Source: a virus. Taken from it: a DNA stretch of 64,000 bases. Position numbers and translations under genes: made by a program. Within the stretch, counting starts at the first letter, position 1. Each line of letters starts with the position of its first letter. This document shows positions 33,960 through 42,886 of this stretch, in pieces. The stretch lies in the IMG/VR virus record IMGVR_UViG_3300037826_000038, positions 1-64,000 of that record. The stretch is one strand, 5' to 3'. Under the pieces are notes generated by a model, which made no database searches, was not told the DNA's origin, and worked only from the letters and a program-made list of their open reading frames with translations.

Positions 33960-35294
33960 CTAACTACATTCAGCGGCGTCGAAGCTGCTCTCCGGGTAGA
34001 AGCTGGTCTCAGCTGGATCCGGGCTCAGCGGGTCGAGGGCGCTGGTGCAGCGTACGTCCTGGAACCGGACCTGTGCCCACGGCGCGTAGCAGAATAGACG
34101 CGGGTGCATCCACATACTCATCTGGATACACTCATTATCAAACCGTTTCTTGCCCAGCAACCGTCCGCCGTCTGCGGTGAAATAACCCATCGAGCTGTCG
34201 AGGTTCGTGCGGATGCGCTCAAGGGCCCTGGTCGCGTCCAGGTGCTCCCCTTCCCAAATGCGGACGTTGCCTACGGACCCGGTCAGCACGTACATATCGC
34301 CCCGCGTTGGACCGGTGATCGTGTCCCAGTCGTAGGTGAGAATGGGGATGGGGAAGGAGTCAACCGTGATGTAGCCGTCGCCAAACAGGTTTTCCGGCAC
34401 GTTGGCGATCAGTCCCTTGCGGAACTGACGGGCCTCATAGGTTTGCAGGTTGACCTCACTGTACTGTGATCCCTCGCAGACCGACCAGCAGGTGAAATAG
34501 TCAAGCAAACAGTCCTTGAGGAACGTCGGCAGCACCAGGATCATATCACCAATTTGCATCTGGTTCACTTGGTTCTGCAACCACTTGGACCAGGAGATAC
34601 GCTGGCGAATCCGGCGAATCACGGAGATCAGCACGTCGATGATGTTGAAGGTGTTGGCGATGGCCGTCCCGTTGACCGTGATGCCAGCCCCACCGTCCAT
34701 CACGTTATCATTCCAGTCAATCACGTAGGAGTTAAGCATCCCGCCGTGGGTTGTCGCCACCCACTGCTGGAGACCGTCAAACTGACCGGATACGGCGGCA
34801 CTGCCCGAAACGAGGTCCTGGCGGATATCGTTCAGGAGCGTGTCGGTGGCGAAGAGCATATCCCACTCGTCCTCGCTCTCCACAGGGGACCCATCGAGCC
34901 GATAGCGGGGACGGGTCTTGCAGTACCGGAGCGGCTTCACAATGTCGCGCACCGGACCGGACCGCCCGTACCGTCCGAAGTCCTCGACGGTCAGCTTGCG
35001 GGTTCCGAACTCAAACCCGTTAGGTGTGTCACACGGATCGGAGAGATACCCCGCCGTGTCGGTGCCCTGAAGAGTCTGCTCAGGTCGGACGTAGGTGATG
35101 AACTCGACGGACCGGTAGCACTCCTCGGTCACGTTGAACCCCATCCAGTCGAGTAGGGGAAGCTGTCCCCCAAACGACAGAGTCATGATCTCGTCCGTGC
35201 AGGCGTCGAAATAGTTGCAGCAGCCGAACGGGCTGGCGTGTGTGTCCAGGGTCAACCGCTGCCTGCGCGAAAGCGTGCGTGCGTTGCCTCTCAT
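33960..35294 (-). CDS. Probable major capsid protein, cysteine-rich
   Basis: 444 residues, placed directly after the protease/scaffold gene as in HK97-type phages. Sequence features are weak, but size, position and a beta-rich C-terminal half fit. It holds 13 Cys, unusually many for a capsid protein, including 'GCCNYFDAC' near the N-terminus. A terminator-like palindrome (GGGAGGGGGAGGG region, 33895-33928) follows the gene. Confidence 0.6.
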   Translation of the reverse strand: MRGNARTLSRRQRLTLDTHASPFGCCNYFDACTDEIMTLSFGGQLPLLDWMGFNVTEECYRSVEFITYVRPEQTLQGTDTAGYLSDPCDTPNGFEFGTRKLTVEDFGRYGRSGPVRDIVKPLRYCKTRPRYRLDGSPVESEDEWDMLFATDTLLNDIRQDLVSGSAAVSGQFDGLQQWVATTHGGMLNSYVIDWNDNVMDGGAGITVNGTAIANTFNIIDVLISVIRRIRQRISWSKWLQNQVNQMQIGDMILVLPTFLKDCLLDYFTCWSVCEGSQYSEVNLQTYEARQFRKGLIANVPENLFGDGYITVDSFPIPILTYDWDTITGPTRGDMYVLTGSVGNVRIWEGEHLDATRALERIRTNLDSSMGYFTADGGRLLGKKRFDNECIQMSMWMHPRLFCYAPWAQVRFQDVRCTSALDPLSPDPAETSFYPESSFDAAECS

Positions 35295-35341
35295 AATTTT
35301 ACCTCCATAAAGGAATCGTGTGGGTCAGCAGCCAGCGGTGG

Positions 35342-37045
35342 CTATTTCAGACCCTTCTCGGCCAGTAAATCCTCAACCTTCTTGCTGGTGTCGGGTTCGT
35401 CGTCGTCATCGTCATCGTCCTTGGCGCGTGCCTGGGACGGGCGGTGTAGGTCCAGAGCTTTGAAGGCGTCAGGAAGATCACTCTCCCATTCACGCTGTCG
35501 AGCTTCGGCCTCCCCCTCAAGCGCCTCAACCCGTGCCGTCAGAGTCTCGATCACCTCCGTCGCTTCGTTGAACGCTTCACCCAGGTCCGTGAGGGCTTGG
35601 GAGTGCTCAGGGACGATCTCGGCCAGCCGGGCAAGCAATACCTGCTCCGGGGCTGGGTCTTCGTCCGTGGGTTCGGTGCGGGTCTCAAGGTCCTGATGGT
35701 TTGGATTGTCGGAACCAGCGGTGTCACCGGGCTCGGGGTCCTCGTCGCCGTCCCCGGTCCGGGCAATCATCCCCTCGTCCTGGATGCGCTGGTTGACGCG
35801 ATCAGTGTTCTCCTGCATCCAAGCCTCGGCCGCATCCTTATCACCGCCAAACAGTTTCAAAAATGCCTCTCGTGCACGTCCTTCCAACATAATATCCTCC
35901 CCTTGCTCAATCTGTGTCGTCCGCGTGAACAGTGCGGCCACTTGGTCCTCAGGAGCGGTGCTGATCTCCTCGATATATCCCTGTACAAAGACCGGTATCT
36001 CAATATCTTCCTCAATCCCCAACCGTAGTATCTCCGGTTCGGCGGTGGGATAATAGCCGATACTCTCCCCCCAGTAATCGGGGTCTTTTTGCCGGGCGGT
36101 GATCTCCCGTTGGGCAATCTCCGTGTCGTCATACAGCCCACTGGTGATTAACGTATAGCCGTCGCGGGCCAGGAAGTCGCATTGTCCGGTCCTGAATTGC
36201 TCGCCTTGGTGATAGAAAGTGCGGTAGGGATAGCCGTGCTCCTCGACATTCTCCGTGAAACTGTCAAACAGATCGGAGCCGTCAATCTCCCCAACCCGGT
36301 TCAGGACCGCCGTACAGGACACGGAAAACCACCGCCAACGCCCCTCTGCGGTACGCCGGATGGTGGTGGTCGTGCGTGCGGAGACCGGCTCGTGGACAAT
36401 CATCACCTCGACCCACTCAGGGTTAAGCATCACCTCAGTCTCGTCGATGGTGAAGGGAATACGGTAGAGCTTGCCGTCCCATACCGCCAGGGCATACAAG
36501 GACCCGTCCTCGTGATAATAGTCCATAAAATACGCGCCGTCCCGTGCCTCGTAGACGGCTTCGTAGAGCATGTCCCAGACCCGGTACGAACTCAGGGCAC
36601 GTTCTTCGCCCTCTGGCGGTTCCATCCCGGCTGCTTCATACACACTGTCAGGAGCAACTTCATCCATCTGTTCATAGGCGGAGATGATCTCGGCGGCTGC
36701 GGACTGCACGGCGTCACCCCATTCGTCGTCGGGGATACCGGGGTTCTCGACGGCGGTGATACCCCGCCCCCCGGCTGCGGCATAGACAGCTTGATCGACG
36801 TAAGTCCCCGCGTCGTCCCCCGGCTCGCGGATAGGGAGCATACAGTGACTTTGCACCCAGTCCGCTTGTTCAGTGTTGCCGGCCTCGGCGTTGACGTTGA
36901 TTAAGCAGTCCTGACAGTAGGCCGCCGTGTCCGGCCAGTTGGACGCCGATCCATCCCACTCGTCTACCTGTTTGATCGCCCGTTGGTTGGGCTGAAAGAT
37001 ACGTTTAATGCGGTCCCACGCCTCGTCAATGGTTTTCGGTCTCAC
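35342..37045 (-). CDS. Prohead protease/scaffold fusion
   Basis: 567 residues, GTG start after GGGAGG. The middle ('FSVSCTAVLNRVGEIDGSDLF', 'SGLYDDTEIAQREITARQ' and 'WGESIGYYP') resembles prohead proteases that end their core with 'SIGF/Y'. The C-terminal 170 residues are an acidic coiled coil ending in a poly-Asp run and basic helix, typical of HK97-type scaffolds. The first about 180 residues are extra and of unknown role. Confidence 0.55.
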   Translation of the reverse strand: MRPKTIDEAWDRIKRIFQPNQRAIKQVDEWDGSASNWPDTAAYCQDCLINVNAEAGNTEQADWVQSHCMLPIREPGDDAGTYVDQAVYAAAGGRGITAVENPGIPDDEWGDAVQSAAAEIISAYEQMDEVAPDSVYEAAGMEPPEGEERALSSYRVWDMLYEAVYEARDGAYFMDYYHEDGSLYALAVWDGKLYRIPFTIDETEVMLNPEWVEVMIVHEPVSARTTTTIRRTAEGRWRWFSVSCTAVLNRVGEIDGSDLFDSFTENVEEHGYPYRTFYHQGEQFRTGQCDFLARDGYTLITSGLYDDTEIAQREITARQKDPDYWGESIGYYPTAEPEILRLGIEEDIEIPVFVQGYIEEISTAPEDQVAALFTRTTQIEQGEDIMLEGRAREAFLKLFGGDKDAAEAWMQENTDRVNQRIQDEGMIARTGDGDEDPEPGDTAGSDNPNHQDLETRTEPTDEDPAPEQVLLARLAEIVPEHSQALTDLGEAFNEATEVIETLTARVEALEGEAEARQREWESDLPDAFKALDLHRPSQARAKDDDDDDDEPDTSKKVEDLLAEKGLK

Positions 37046-37065
37046 CGGCTACCTCCCTAAAACAC

Positions 37066-37102
37066 AAAAAAGGCCACGGACAACCTGCGGTCCATGGCCT
37101 CG
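37066..37102 (-). terminator. Terminator or attenuator in the leader of the protease gene
   Basis: AGGCCA-GGAC pairs with GTCC-TGGCCT (one mismatch). Read on the minus strand it is followed by six T (A-run 37066-37071). It sits between the minus-strand promoter at 37159 and the gene start at 37045, so it either ends read-through from the sulfotransferase operon or attenuates the capsid operon. Confidence 0.65.
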
Positions 37103-37130
37103 GCGGGCTCAAATTACTGCTTCACTGTCT

Positions 37131-37159
37131 AGTTTAGCACACTTTCGTTAGGAACGCAA
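37131..37159 (-). promoter_or_regulatory. Minus-strand late promoter 2
   Basis: On the minus strand: TTGCGT, 17 bases, TAAACT. Same form as the promoter at 46655 (TTGCGA-17-TATACT). Upstream of the protease/scaffold and capsid genes. Confidence 0.55.
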
Positions 37160-37163
37160 GGGC

Positions 37164-37249
37164 TTAGTACGTGAATACTATGCCAATCCGGGGCAATTTT
37201 AGGCAATTTCACAGATTGCCCCCCCAAAACCCCTATTTGCCCCTTGACA
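37164..37249 (+). promoter_or_regulatory. Degenerate copy of the plus-strand operator-promoter block
   Basis: Contains TAGTA-N6-TACTA, an imperfect GGCAATTT...ATTGCC repeat and a perfect TTGACA (37244-37249), like the blocks at 46.7 and 54.1 kb. The -10 position 17 bases on reads CTTCAG, so this copy has probably lost normal sigma-70 activity. The stretch up to 37350 shows nothing else firm. Confidence 0.6.
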
Positions 37250-37350
37250 TTTTAAGGTTTTACGGCCTTCAGATTCACAACTCGAACAATTGGCCCCTCG
37301 ACGATCTGCTCACCAATCGTCCGCACGGTATATTTTTCTTCGGAGATGAG

Positions 37351-37602
37351 ATGGATCGCCCCCTGAGCCACAAAGTCATCGTCAAGATCGAGGACCTGGA
37401 CACCAATAAGCTCTATGCATACCCAAGCATCCTCGCCGACGCCGCCGCGATGATCAAGGCGGAGTTGGTCGACGCCGAGCAGGCAGAGATCGCTCGGGAG
37501 CTGATGGCGGAGATCGAAGCCGTACCTTACGCTGAGTATGACGGCTCGTTTGCCGCCGAGTGGATCTACACAGAGGACGTAGCCGCAGATATCATCAACT
37601 AG
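37351..37602 (+). CDS. Unknown 83-aa acidic protein
   Basis: ATG 37351 lies seven bases after GGAG; the frame is open further upstream but there it covers the promoter block. Beta strand first ('SHKVIVKIEDLD'), then helical and acidic. A lone plus-strand gene inside the minus-strand late block, ending at its own terminator. A regulatory or anti-host role is possible but nothing in the sequence shows it. Confidence 0.55.
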   Translation: MDRPLSHKVIVKIEDLDTNKLYAYPSILADAAAMIKAELVDAEQAEIARELMAEIEAVPYAEYDGSFAAEWIYTEDVAADIIN

Positions 37603-37653
37603 ATTTGTTAGCCTAGCACCACAGGGGTGCTCCGTCGCCTCACCATCCAATCA

Positions 37654-37681
37654 AAAAGCCCCCTCAATCGAGGGGGCTTTT
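37654..37681. terminator. Bidirectional terminator
   Basis: A 12-bp stem (AAAAGCCCCCTC/GAGGGGGCTTTT) with loop AATC. The A-run on the left and T-run on the right let it work for both converging transcripts. Nearly the same sequence as 9402-9429. Confidence 0.9.
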
Positions 37682-37749
37682 GTTTGTCATCCACCAGCCG
37701 TTATCTACCACACTGTAGCCACACGCCCTTAGCCGTTCGTAGGGGTCAT

Positions 37750-37797
37750 GGTATAAATACCTATCTCCACACCAGAACCCCACAGGGACAGTCTAAG
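37750..37797 (+). repeat. Repeat element R, copy 3 (diverged)
   Basis: GGTATAAATACCTAT, then CCCACAGGGACAGTCTAAG at about the same distance as in copies 1 and 2. Like copy 2 it lies just past a plus-strand terminator and before the end of a minus-strand operon. Confidence 0.45.
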
Positions 37798-37802
37798 CCG
37801 TA

Positions 37803-38642
37803 TTAGAGAGCGACCGTCTTCCAGAGGTTGTACGCATCCGCGCATCCATCGCGCACGTATTGGCTGTCAGCATTGCCCATCGGCTCAGGGTGTTTTCGTC
37901 CCGGATCCACCAGCCTTGCCGCTTTCCCTGCGGTCTGTGGGTCAATGGTGAAGCGGGGTTGGGACCACTGACCGATCCAGTGAAACAGAAAACCCAGTAC
38001 CCGCCCCGGATCGTCAACCAAATCCTCTAGCTGTACGGTCAGCCAGCGGTTGGCGTCCAGTTTGGAGAACTCTACCCACGCTTGTTCCATCAGGGTATTG
38101 TACCACTCTACAAACGCCTCCGGGTCGCGGGGTCCCCAGTTCTTTGTCAGCACACTGGCGCACACGTCTACCGGGTCACGGATGATATGCACGAACAGGG
38201 AGCCGGGGAATACCTGCTCCAACCAGTCAGCAAAGCACATGGTATGCGGGGTCTTGTGAACGGTTTGAGTCGTGCCGTTGACGGCGTGTGTTAGCCCAAA
38301 CAGAGCGCGGGTGAACCTACGCACGAACAGGCTACGTTGGTTTGTTGAGGTGATGGCCGAGACGTTCTTGCCGATCTCCACGATCATATTAGGTTTGTAA
38401 AGCAATGGGGCTTGGGGGAGCACTCCAAACCGCTTGAGGTTGTGGGTCATTTTGTTGGCAAATAAGTAGGCCACGTTCTCCACGAAGTCGCTGCGGGTGA
38501 TTGAGTTATCAACATAGTCAACGGCCCCGCCGTGATCAATCAGAAAACGGGGCTCGATAAACGCAGAAATCGCGGGGTCCTCGTTCAGCATCCGTGCCAA
38601 CAACGTCGTGCCGCACCGCCCGGTCCCGGCTATAAAGATCAT
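37803..38642 (-). CDS. PAPS-dependent sulfotransferase A
   Basis: 279 residues. The N-terminal 'GTGRCGTTLLARML' (6-19) is the 5'-phosphosulfate-binding loop, and 'HIIRDPVDVCASVL' (152-165) the 3'-phosphate motif (Arg155) of the sulfotransferase_3/branch families. These enzymes move sulfate from PAPS to a hydroxyl or amine of a sugar, protein or small molecule. No signal peptide, so cytosolic. Start overlaps the stop of sulfotransferase B (ATGA). Confidence 0.8.
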   Translation of the reverse strand: MIFIAGTGRCGTTLLARMLNEDPAISAFIEPRFLIDHGGAVDYVDNSITRSDFVENVAYLFANKMTHNLKRFGVLPQAPLLYKPNMIVEIGKNVSAITSTNQRSLFVRRFTRALFGLTHAVNGTTQTVHKTPHTMCFADWLEQVFPGSLFVHIIRDPVDVCASVLTKNWGPRDPEAFVEWYNTLMEQAWVEFSKLDANRWLTVQLEDLVDDPGRVLGFLFHWIGQWSQPRFTIDPQTAGKAARLVDPGRKHPEPMGNADSQYVRDGCADAYNLWKTVAL

Positions 38643-39313
38643 TGATCCTCTCCTGTCTGTATGCGTGCCATCATATCCAATACCTTATCCGGTGCTCCTA
38701 CGAACCCGGCCAACCCAGCCACTTCGTCCTCGGCGTGACTACCCATTAACCGTTCGTAGGACACGTTGAACCGGATGGCACCGTATCGCTCAAAAAACAC
38801 CCGGATATGGAGCCAGTAGGTGTCTACCAAATCCGACCAGTCCTGTGCGGACCGGTCACCCAAATTAGTGCCCTCGTGCCTCCGTAGCAAACTGTCTACG
38901 ATGTCCTGCTTGCGACGTTGGACCACCACGTAGAACGGGGTGCAGTTTTCGAGCAGCAGGACGGGATGCCACGCAAACGAGGTCAGGGCGTTGCGCGGGT
39001 CCTTCCATCCCCACTCCGGGTAGCGTGTGCTGCGCTTCTGGACCAGACTCCGCATCGTTCGGGTGATTAACGGCCCCGCTGCATCAATTACGCGCCAGGG
39101 TTGGGGTGGATTATGCCAGTTGCCCCGCGCTCGCGCGAGGATTAAACGGTTTAGGTCCACAAAATCAACATCCTCGTGATAGCCATACGGCTGCGTCGCG
39201 TCGTGTCCCCCACAGCGGTTGACACACATTGGGACCCCTGCTGTCCGCAGCATCGAGGATACCAGACTGGTCCCGGATCGGTGCATACCTAGAACCACGT
39301 AGACCATACTCAT
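38639..39313 (-). CDS. PAPS-dependent sulfotransferase B
   Basis: 224 residues from ATG 39313, which overlaps the glycosyltransferase stop (ATGA). 'VVLGMHRSGTSLVSSML' is a clear PAPS-binding loop, and 'DYWLHIRVFFERYGAIRFNVSYERLM' resembles the C-terminal part of bacterial sulfotransferases of the 'HRSGTS' type. A canonical 3'-phosphate motif is less clear ('YVVVQRRKQDIVDSLL'). Different enough from A to suggest a different acceptor. Confidence 0.75.
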   Translation of the reverse strand: MSMVYVVLGMHRSGTSLVSSMLRTAGVPMCVNRCGGHDATQPYGYHEDVDFVDLNRLILARARGNWHNPPQPWRVIDAAGPLITRTMRSLVQKRSTRYPEWGWKDPRNALTSFAWHPVLLLENCTPFYVVVQRRKQDIVDSLLRRHEGTNLGDRSAQDWSDLVDTYWLHIRVFFERYGAIRFNVSYERLMGSHAEDEVAGLAGFVGAPDKVLDMMARIQTGEDQ

Positions 39314-39957
39314 AAGGCTTGCCCCTTTCGGTGCCAGTGGGTCCCATACCGAGACCGGGTCCCTTTCGTTTTGTGGTGAATATACTCGTCTATCGGGAAG
39401 TGCTGGGGGCGGTGTCCCCACCGCATTGCGCGCCGTTGGTTGCGGAGCGCCGGTGCGCCGTGCGGTTCAAATGGGGGATAGGCCATGTACGTTGACCGGT
39501 GCCACAACGCCGCGCAGGGGTGACAGTAAGAGATACCCTGCCCTGTCAGAAGCCGGTGTCCTGTGTCATCAACCTGCACGACCCGACCCACCACATACAC
39601 CTCGGGATCGGTCATCATTTGGAGCATCGGCCGCAGGAACTCACCCCGTTTGACCTCGGTGTCACTGTCCAGCGAAAAGAAGAAGGGCGTCCGGGTTTCC
39701 ATCACCCCGGCGTGCAAGCCCGGTCCGTGCCCTTTGTTCTCCATCAGCCACACCCCTTTCGTCTGCGGGTGTAGTTCGGCCCATCGATGGATCATGTTCG
39801 CTGAATTATCGTGGCTACCATTGTCCACGACGATCACCGCGATCTCCGGGTAGTAATACCGCAAGGACTGATAGCAGGTTGTGGTCAAATCCGGGGTCTG
39901 GTAGTTTACGATGATGAAGGTCACGTCACTCAGGCTCGGAACCATTCTCCCATCCAT
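39310..39957 (-). CDS. GT2 glycosyltransferase
   Basis: 215 residues. 'VTFIIVNYQTPDLTTTCYQS', 'VIVVDNGSHDNSANM', 'ENKGHGPGLHAGV' and the DxD in 'FSLDSDTEV' define a GT2/rhamnosyltransferase-like enzyme. The start is uncertain (ATG 39957, ATG 39945, or a GTG near 39927). Translationally coupled to both sulfotransferases, so the sugar it adds is a likely sulfation target. Confidence 0.8.
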   Translation of the reverse strand: MDGRMVPSLSDVTFIIVNYQTPDLTTTCYQSLRYYYPEIAVIVVDNGSHDNSANMIHRWAELHPQTKGVWLMENKGHGPGLHAGVMETRTPFFFSLDSDTEVKRGEFLRPMLQMMTDPEVYVVGRVVQVDDTGHRLLTGQGISYCHPCAALWHRSTYMAYPPFEPHGAPALRNQRRAMRWGHRPQHFPIDEYIHHKTKGTRSRYGTHWHRKGQAL

Positions 39958-40168
39958 TCTCTAGTATGTCTACCAATTCCTGACAACTGATGCTAACCAA
40001 TTCAGTTCCCCGCTGGCGGGTGCGGTCACTATTGCGTTTATCCTTTAGCAGTATAAGCAGTTGCCCCCCCTGCTCGATGCGCTGGCAAAGGGGGATGCCG
40101 TCAACACGCACCAGTCCATCGTCGTCAATCTCGATGGCGTGCTGTCCGACACGTTTGACTCGGCTCAC
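39926..40168 (-). CDS. Unknown 80-aa protein
   Basis: The start GTG 40168 overlaps the upstream TGA (GTGA) and follows TTGGAG by six bases. Opens with a strand-rich 'HAIEIDDDGLVRVDGIPL' resembling small phage HTH/adaptor-like proteins, then an acidic C-terminus. Function unknown. It links the head genes to the glycosyltransferase group. Confidence 0.6.
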   Translation of the reverse strand: MSRVKRVGQHAIEIDDDGLVRVDGIPLCQRIEQGGQLLILLKDKRNSDRTRQRGTELVSISCQELVDILENGWENGSEPE

Positions 40169-41007
40169 GAATACTCCAAATGACACGCACACGATGTCAA
40201 GCAGATTGTGTCACCTGAGCCGGGAATGGCAATGTTTCCTGTTGACGGAGCGATAAAGTCCTCATCCAGGAGGATAGCTTCCTGATCGGCCAACGCTAGA
40301 CAGTCCTCGCAGTGTTCAGCGGGTCCCAGCACCCACGTCTTGTCCGTGTACCCAAACTCCGGGGCGCGCCGGGCACGGGCCCGTTCGTACGCTTCACGGC
40401 TAGAGTTGATATACATACGGGCCCGGTTGGCAATCTGTCCCACCGATAACTCGTCGGCTGGGGTCAACCGCAGGTCATCATACCAGTCCTCTAGGTAGCG
40501 GTACTGATCGGCGATCATCCCCCCCACCGACCCCCAGTCCTCTTGCGTCATCGTGTTCCGGCCCCCGGCTCCTTGGAGGTACTGGGTGATGTAATTGTCC
40601 TTGATCTCCTGTCGGAGTAAGCGCCGGAAGTCGGCGGGGGACACCTGCTGATCGGTCAACATCTCAGCCATGCCGTCTGCAACGTTGGCGCTTGACGTGA
40701 CCATATTCTCCATCAGCGCACGGGCGGCCTCGGTGCTCATAATCTGCCCGGTTTCGGTGTTCCGGTAGCCGGATCCCCCTAGCCGGGGATCGTACACCCA
40801 GCCCCCGGTTTGGCGGTACACCCGGCTCAGCACCACGCCGTTCGCCTGCTCAAAGGCGTCGCTCTCACACTCGTCGGCATCCCCGCCCCCATCTACGCAG
40901 TCCTCGTAGACACTGTTGAAGACCGCCACCCACTGGGAGCGGTCGTCGCTGGACAGATCCTGCACGTATGTGGGCAGGTCTGCGTCATTGTCTCCACTAT
41001 AAGGCAT
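40165..41007 (-). CDS. ChaB-domain/MuF-like minor head protein
   Basis: 280 residues. Residues 1-62 match ChaB ('MPYSGDNDADLPTYVQDL', '..WVAVFNSVYED..GGGDADECESDAFEQANGVV'). The body is helical, and the C-terminus ('HCEDCLALADQEA ... ICLTSCACHLEYS') is the Cys/His metal site typical of MuF-type minor head proteins. The position after the portal gene fits: MuF proteins are ejected or complete the head. Confidence 0.75.
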   Translation of the reverse strand: MPYSGDNDADLPTYVQDLSSDDRSQWVAVFNSVYEDCVDGGGDADECESDAFEQANGVVLSRVYRQTGGWVYDPRLGGSGYRNTETGQIMSTEAARALMENMVTSSANVADGMAEMLTDQQVSPADFRRLLRQEIKDNYITQYLQGAGGRNTMTQEDWGSVGGMIADQYRYLEDWYDDLRLTPADELSVGQIANRARMYINSSREAYERARARRAPEFGYTDKTWVLGPAEHCEDCLALADQEAILLDEDFIAPSTGNIAIPGSGDTICLTSCACHLEYS

Positions 41008-41200
41008 CGTGTTCTCTCAAGGCTACGGCCAGGGGGGGCAACCCCTGCCGGGTGCGGCATTCGGTCTGGTCGTCAAAACACTCCCGACACAACCAACCTC
41101 CGTCCCGTAAGTGGATAACCTCTAATCTCTCAAGGGACCGGTGACAGTCCCGGCATACATATCGGATCCGGGCAATGGCGCTGATCGGTTGCTGACTCAC
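40997..41200 (-). CDS. Small zinc-ribbon protein
   Basis: 67 residues with 'YVCRDCHRSLE' and 'WLCRECFDDQ', a four-Cys zinc ribbon. Overlaps both the portal gene (by 4 bases) and the MuF-like gene. Role unknown; perhaps a structural cofactor or transcription regulator. Confidence 0.65.
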   Translation of the reverse strand: MSQQPISAIARIRYVCRDCHRSLERLEVIHLRDGGWLCRECFDDQTECRTRQGLPPLAVALREHDAL

Positions 41201-42870
41201 GGTTCCTCCCTCTCGTCCTCGGCCTCAAGCAAGCCCCGGTATTCCTGGGGCTGTCTGCGTTCCCACTTGGCAATCGCCCGTTCCACATCCTCGACTGTGA
41301 TCTCCACGCTGTCGTCGTCGCTCTCGTACAGGACCTCCGGCTCGCTCTGCCTCGCCACGGTACGGCTGGGGATGGAGTAGACCCGTTCGGGATACAAGGC
41401 GTCGGCTCCCGTCCACCACAGAACATCTAAGACGTTCTCCGGGTATCTGTACCGGACAATCGGCTCGGTCTTGTACCGCTCGCACGCCAGACGCACCCGC
41501 CCTTTACTGAGCAACCGTTCCTTCTCCTGCTTGCGGAGCCGGGTTTCTGCCTCGGAGTCATCGGTGTCGGTGGTCGTCACGTCCTCCTCCGGCAGCGTCC
41601 AGTCATCGAGAATGTAACCCCGTTGTGCGTAGAGGAACCGGCGTTCCTCGCGGGTTAGGGTTTCCATCCCCTGGACGGGAGACTCGCTCATTGCGTTCAC
41701 GGCTTCGCTGTATGCCTGTATAGCCTCAGCTTCAGCTTGTAACCCCGCGTCGTCCCGCTGCTCGAACTCAAAATGCAGGGACGAGGGCAACTCCCGCTGA
41801 AACTTGTCCTGCCAGGACAGCACGAAGTCTAATTCACCCTTGGCGCTGGCCTTCACTGCCTGCATCTCGGTCTCCCGTCCGGTGCCCAGGGTGCCCCCAC
41901 TGACCGGCCAGAACTCGCGGGGATCGTACCCCGCCTCAAGCGCATAGGCATACATTAGCACATCGACAAACTCGGTCAGGTCAAAGTCGCGGGGCAACTG
42001 GGAGAACGACAGCAGCTTGCCGTCAACGTCCCCCTCACCCCCTAATGTCATTACACCCCTAAAAAACTCACGCTCCCGTTGAGTGAGTTGGGCGTCGTTA
42101 TACTCCAAGGCGTCCTCCCACTGTTTTTGCGAAATGCCTTGCAGGAGCAGCAAGCCCTTGGGCATCATCGAGAACAGCATCTCCCGGTCGTGCCGGAAGA
42201 CCGCCACCATAATAGCCGCCAGTTCTACGCACCGGCTGACAAACGAGTAGCCCAGTTCGTGCTTAGTTTCGTCGGTGGTTGGCATCGACACGCACCGGAA
42301 GAAGTCGGTAGGGAGCCAGTCTTGGGGTTTGCCGGTAGCCGAAGGGTCGTATTCCAGGGGGGCGTCAGGGTTGCCGGTCAGTTTGCACCGGGCGGGGTCC
42401 ACAGACCAGATGGCCGTCAGAGGACCGGTCTCCGCGCCGGACCGCCCAATCTCCGTCACCGCTCCCAGGTCGCTTGTCCAGTACGACTCACTTTGCAGGT
42501 AGGCGTACCGCCGCCAGCCGGTTCCCTCGTGGGCGTTACGCAGAACCCGCGTGTACCGGGCCACTTGGTTGCGCCCCCCGATAAACGACCAACCCCGGTT
42601 CTTGTCAATGGCGGTGATGGTGTTCACGACCCCTGCTAACAATGGCTCCTGCTTCCAGAAATTACGCAGCCACTTGTCGCGTTCGCGGGAATCTTCTCCC
42701 CACGAAGGCACGTCTAAGACCATCTCCTTGGACCACCGCTCTAGTTGGTGATACCAGCGCCGCATGCCTGCTGTGGTCATGGAAAACCGGGGTTGCCGGC
42801 TCTCACTGTCGGCCCGTTGGATCATCTGGTCTACTGCCTGTTCTGCGCGTTTAATGCGTCCCTTTGCCAT
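41197..42870 (-). CDS. Portal protein
   Basis: 557 residues, directly after the large terminase. The helical N-terminus, the 'LLAGVVNTITAIDKNRGW' segment, 'WSVDPARCKLTGNPDAPLEYDP' and 'YDPREFWPVSGGTLGTGRETEMQ' follow the portal (SPP1/HK97-type) layout. An acidic Asp/Glu-rich C-terminal extension has 'TTTDTDDSEAETRLRKQEKE'. Confidence 0.8.
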   Translation of the reverse strand: MAKGRIKRAEQAVDQMIQRADSESRQPRFSMTTAGMRRWYHQLERWSKEMVLDVPSWGEDSRERDKWLRNFWKQEPLLAGVVNTITAIDKNRGWSFIGGRNQVARYTRVLRNAHEGTGWRRYAYLQSESYWTSDLGAVTEIGRSGAETGPLTAIWSVDPARCKLTGNPDAPLEYDPSATGKPQDWLPTDFFRCVSMPTTDETKHELGYSFVSRCVELAAIMVAVFRHDREMLFSMMPKGLLLLQGISQKQWEDALEYNDAQLTQREREFFRGVMTLGGEGDVDGKLLSFSQLPRDFDLTEFVDVLMYAYALEAGYDPREFWPVSGGTLGTGRETEMQAVKASAKGELDFVLSWQDKFQRELPSSLHFEFEQRDDAGLQAEAEAIQAYSEAVNAMSESPVQGMETLTREERRFLYAQRGYILDDWTLPEEDVTTTDTDDSEAETRLRKQEKERLLSKGRVRLACERYKTEPIVRYRYPENVLDVLWWTGADALYPERVYSIPSRTVARQSEPEVLYESDDDSVEITVEDVERAIAKWERRQPQEYRGLLEAEDEREEP

Positions 42871-42886
42871 TATGTCTCTAACTCCT

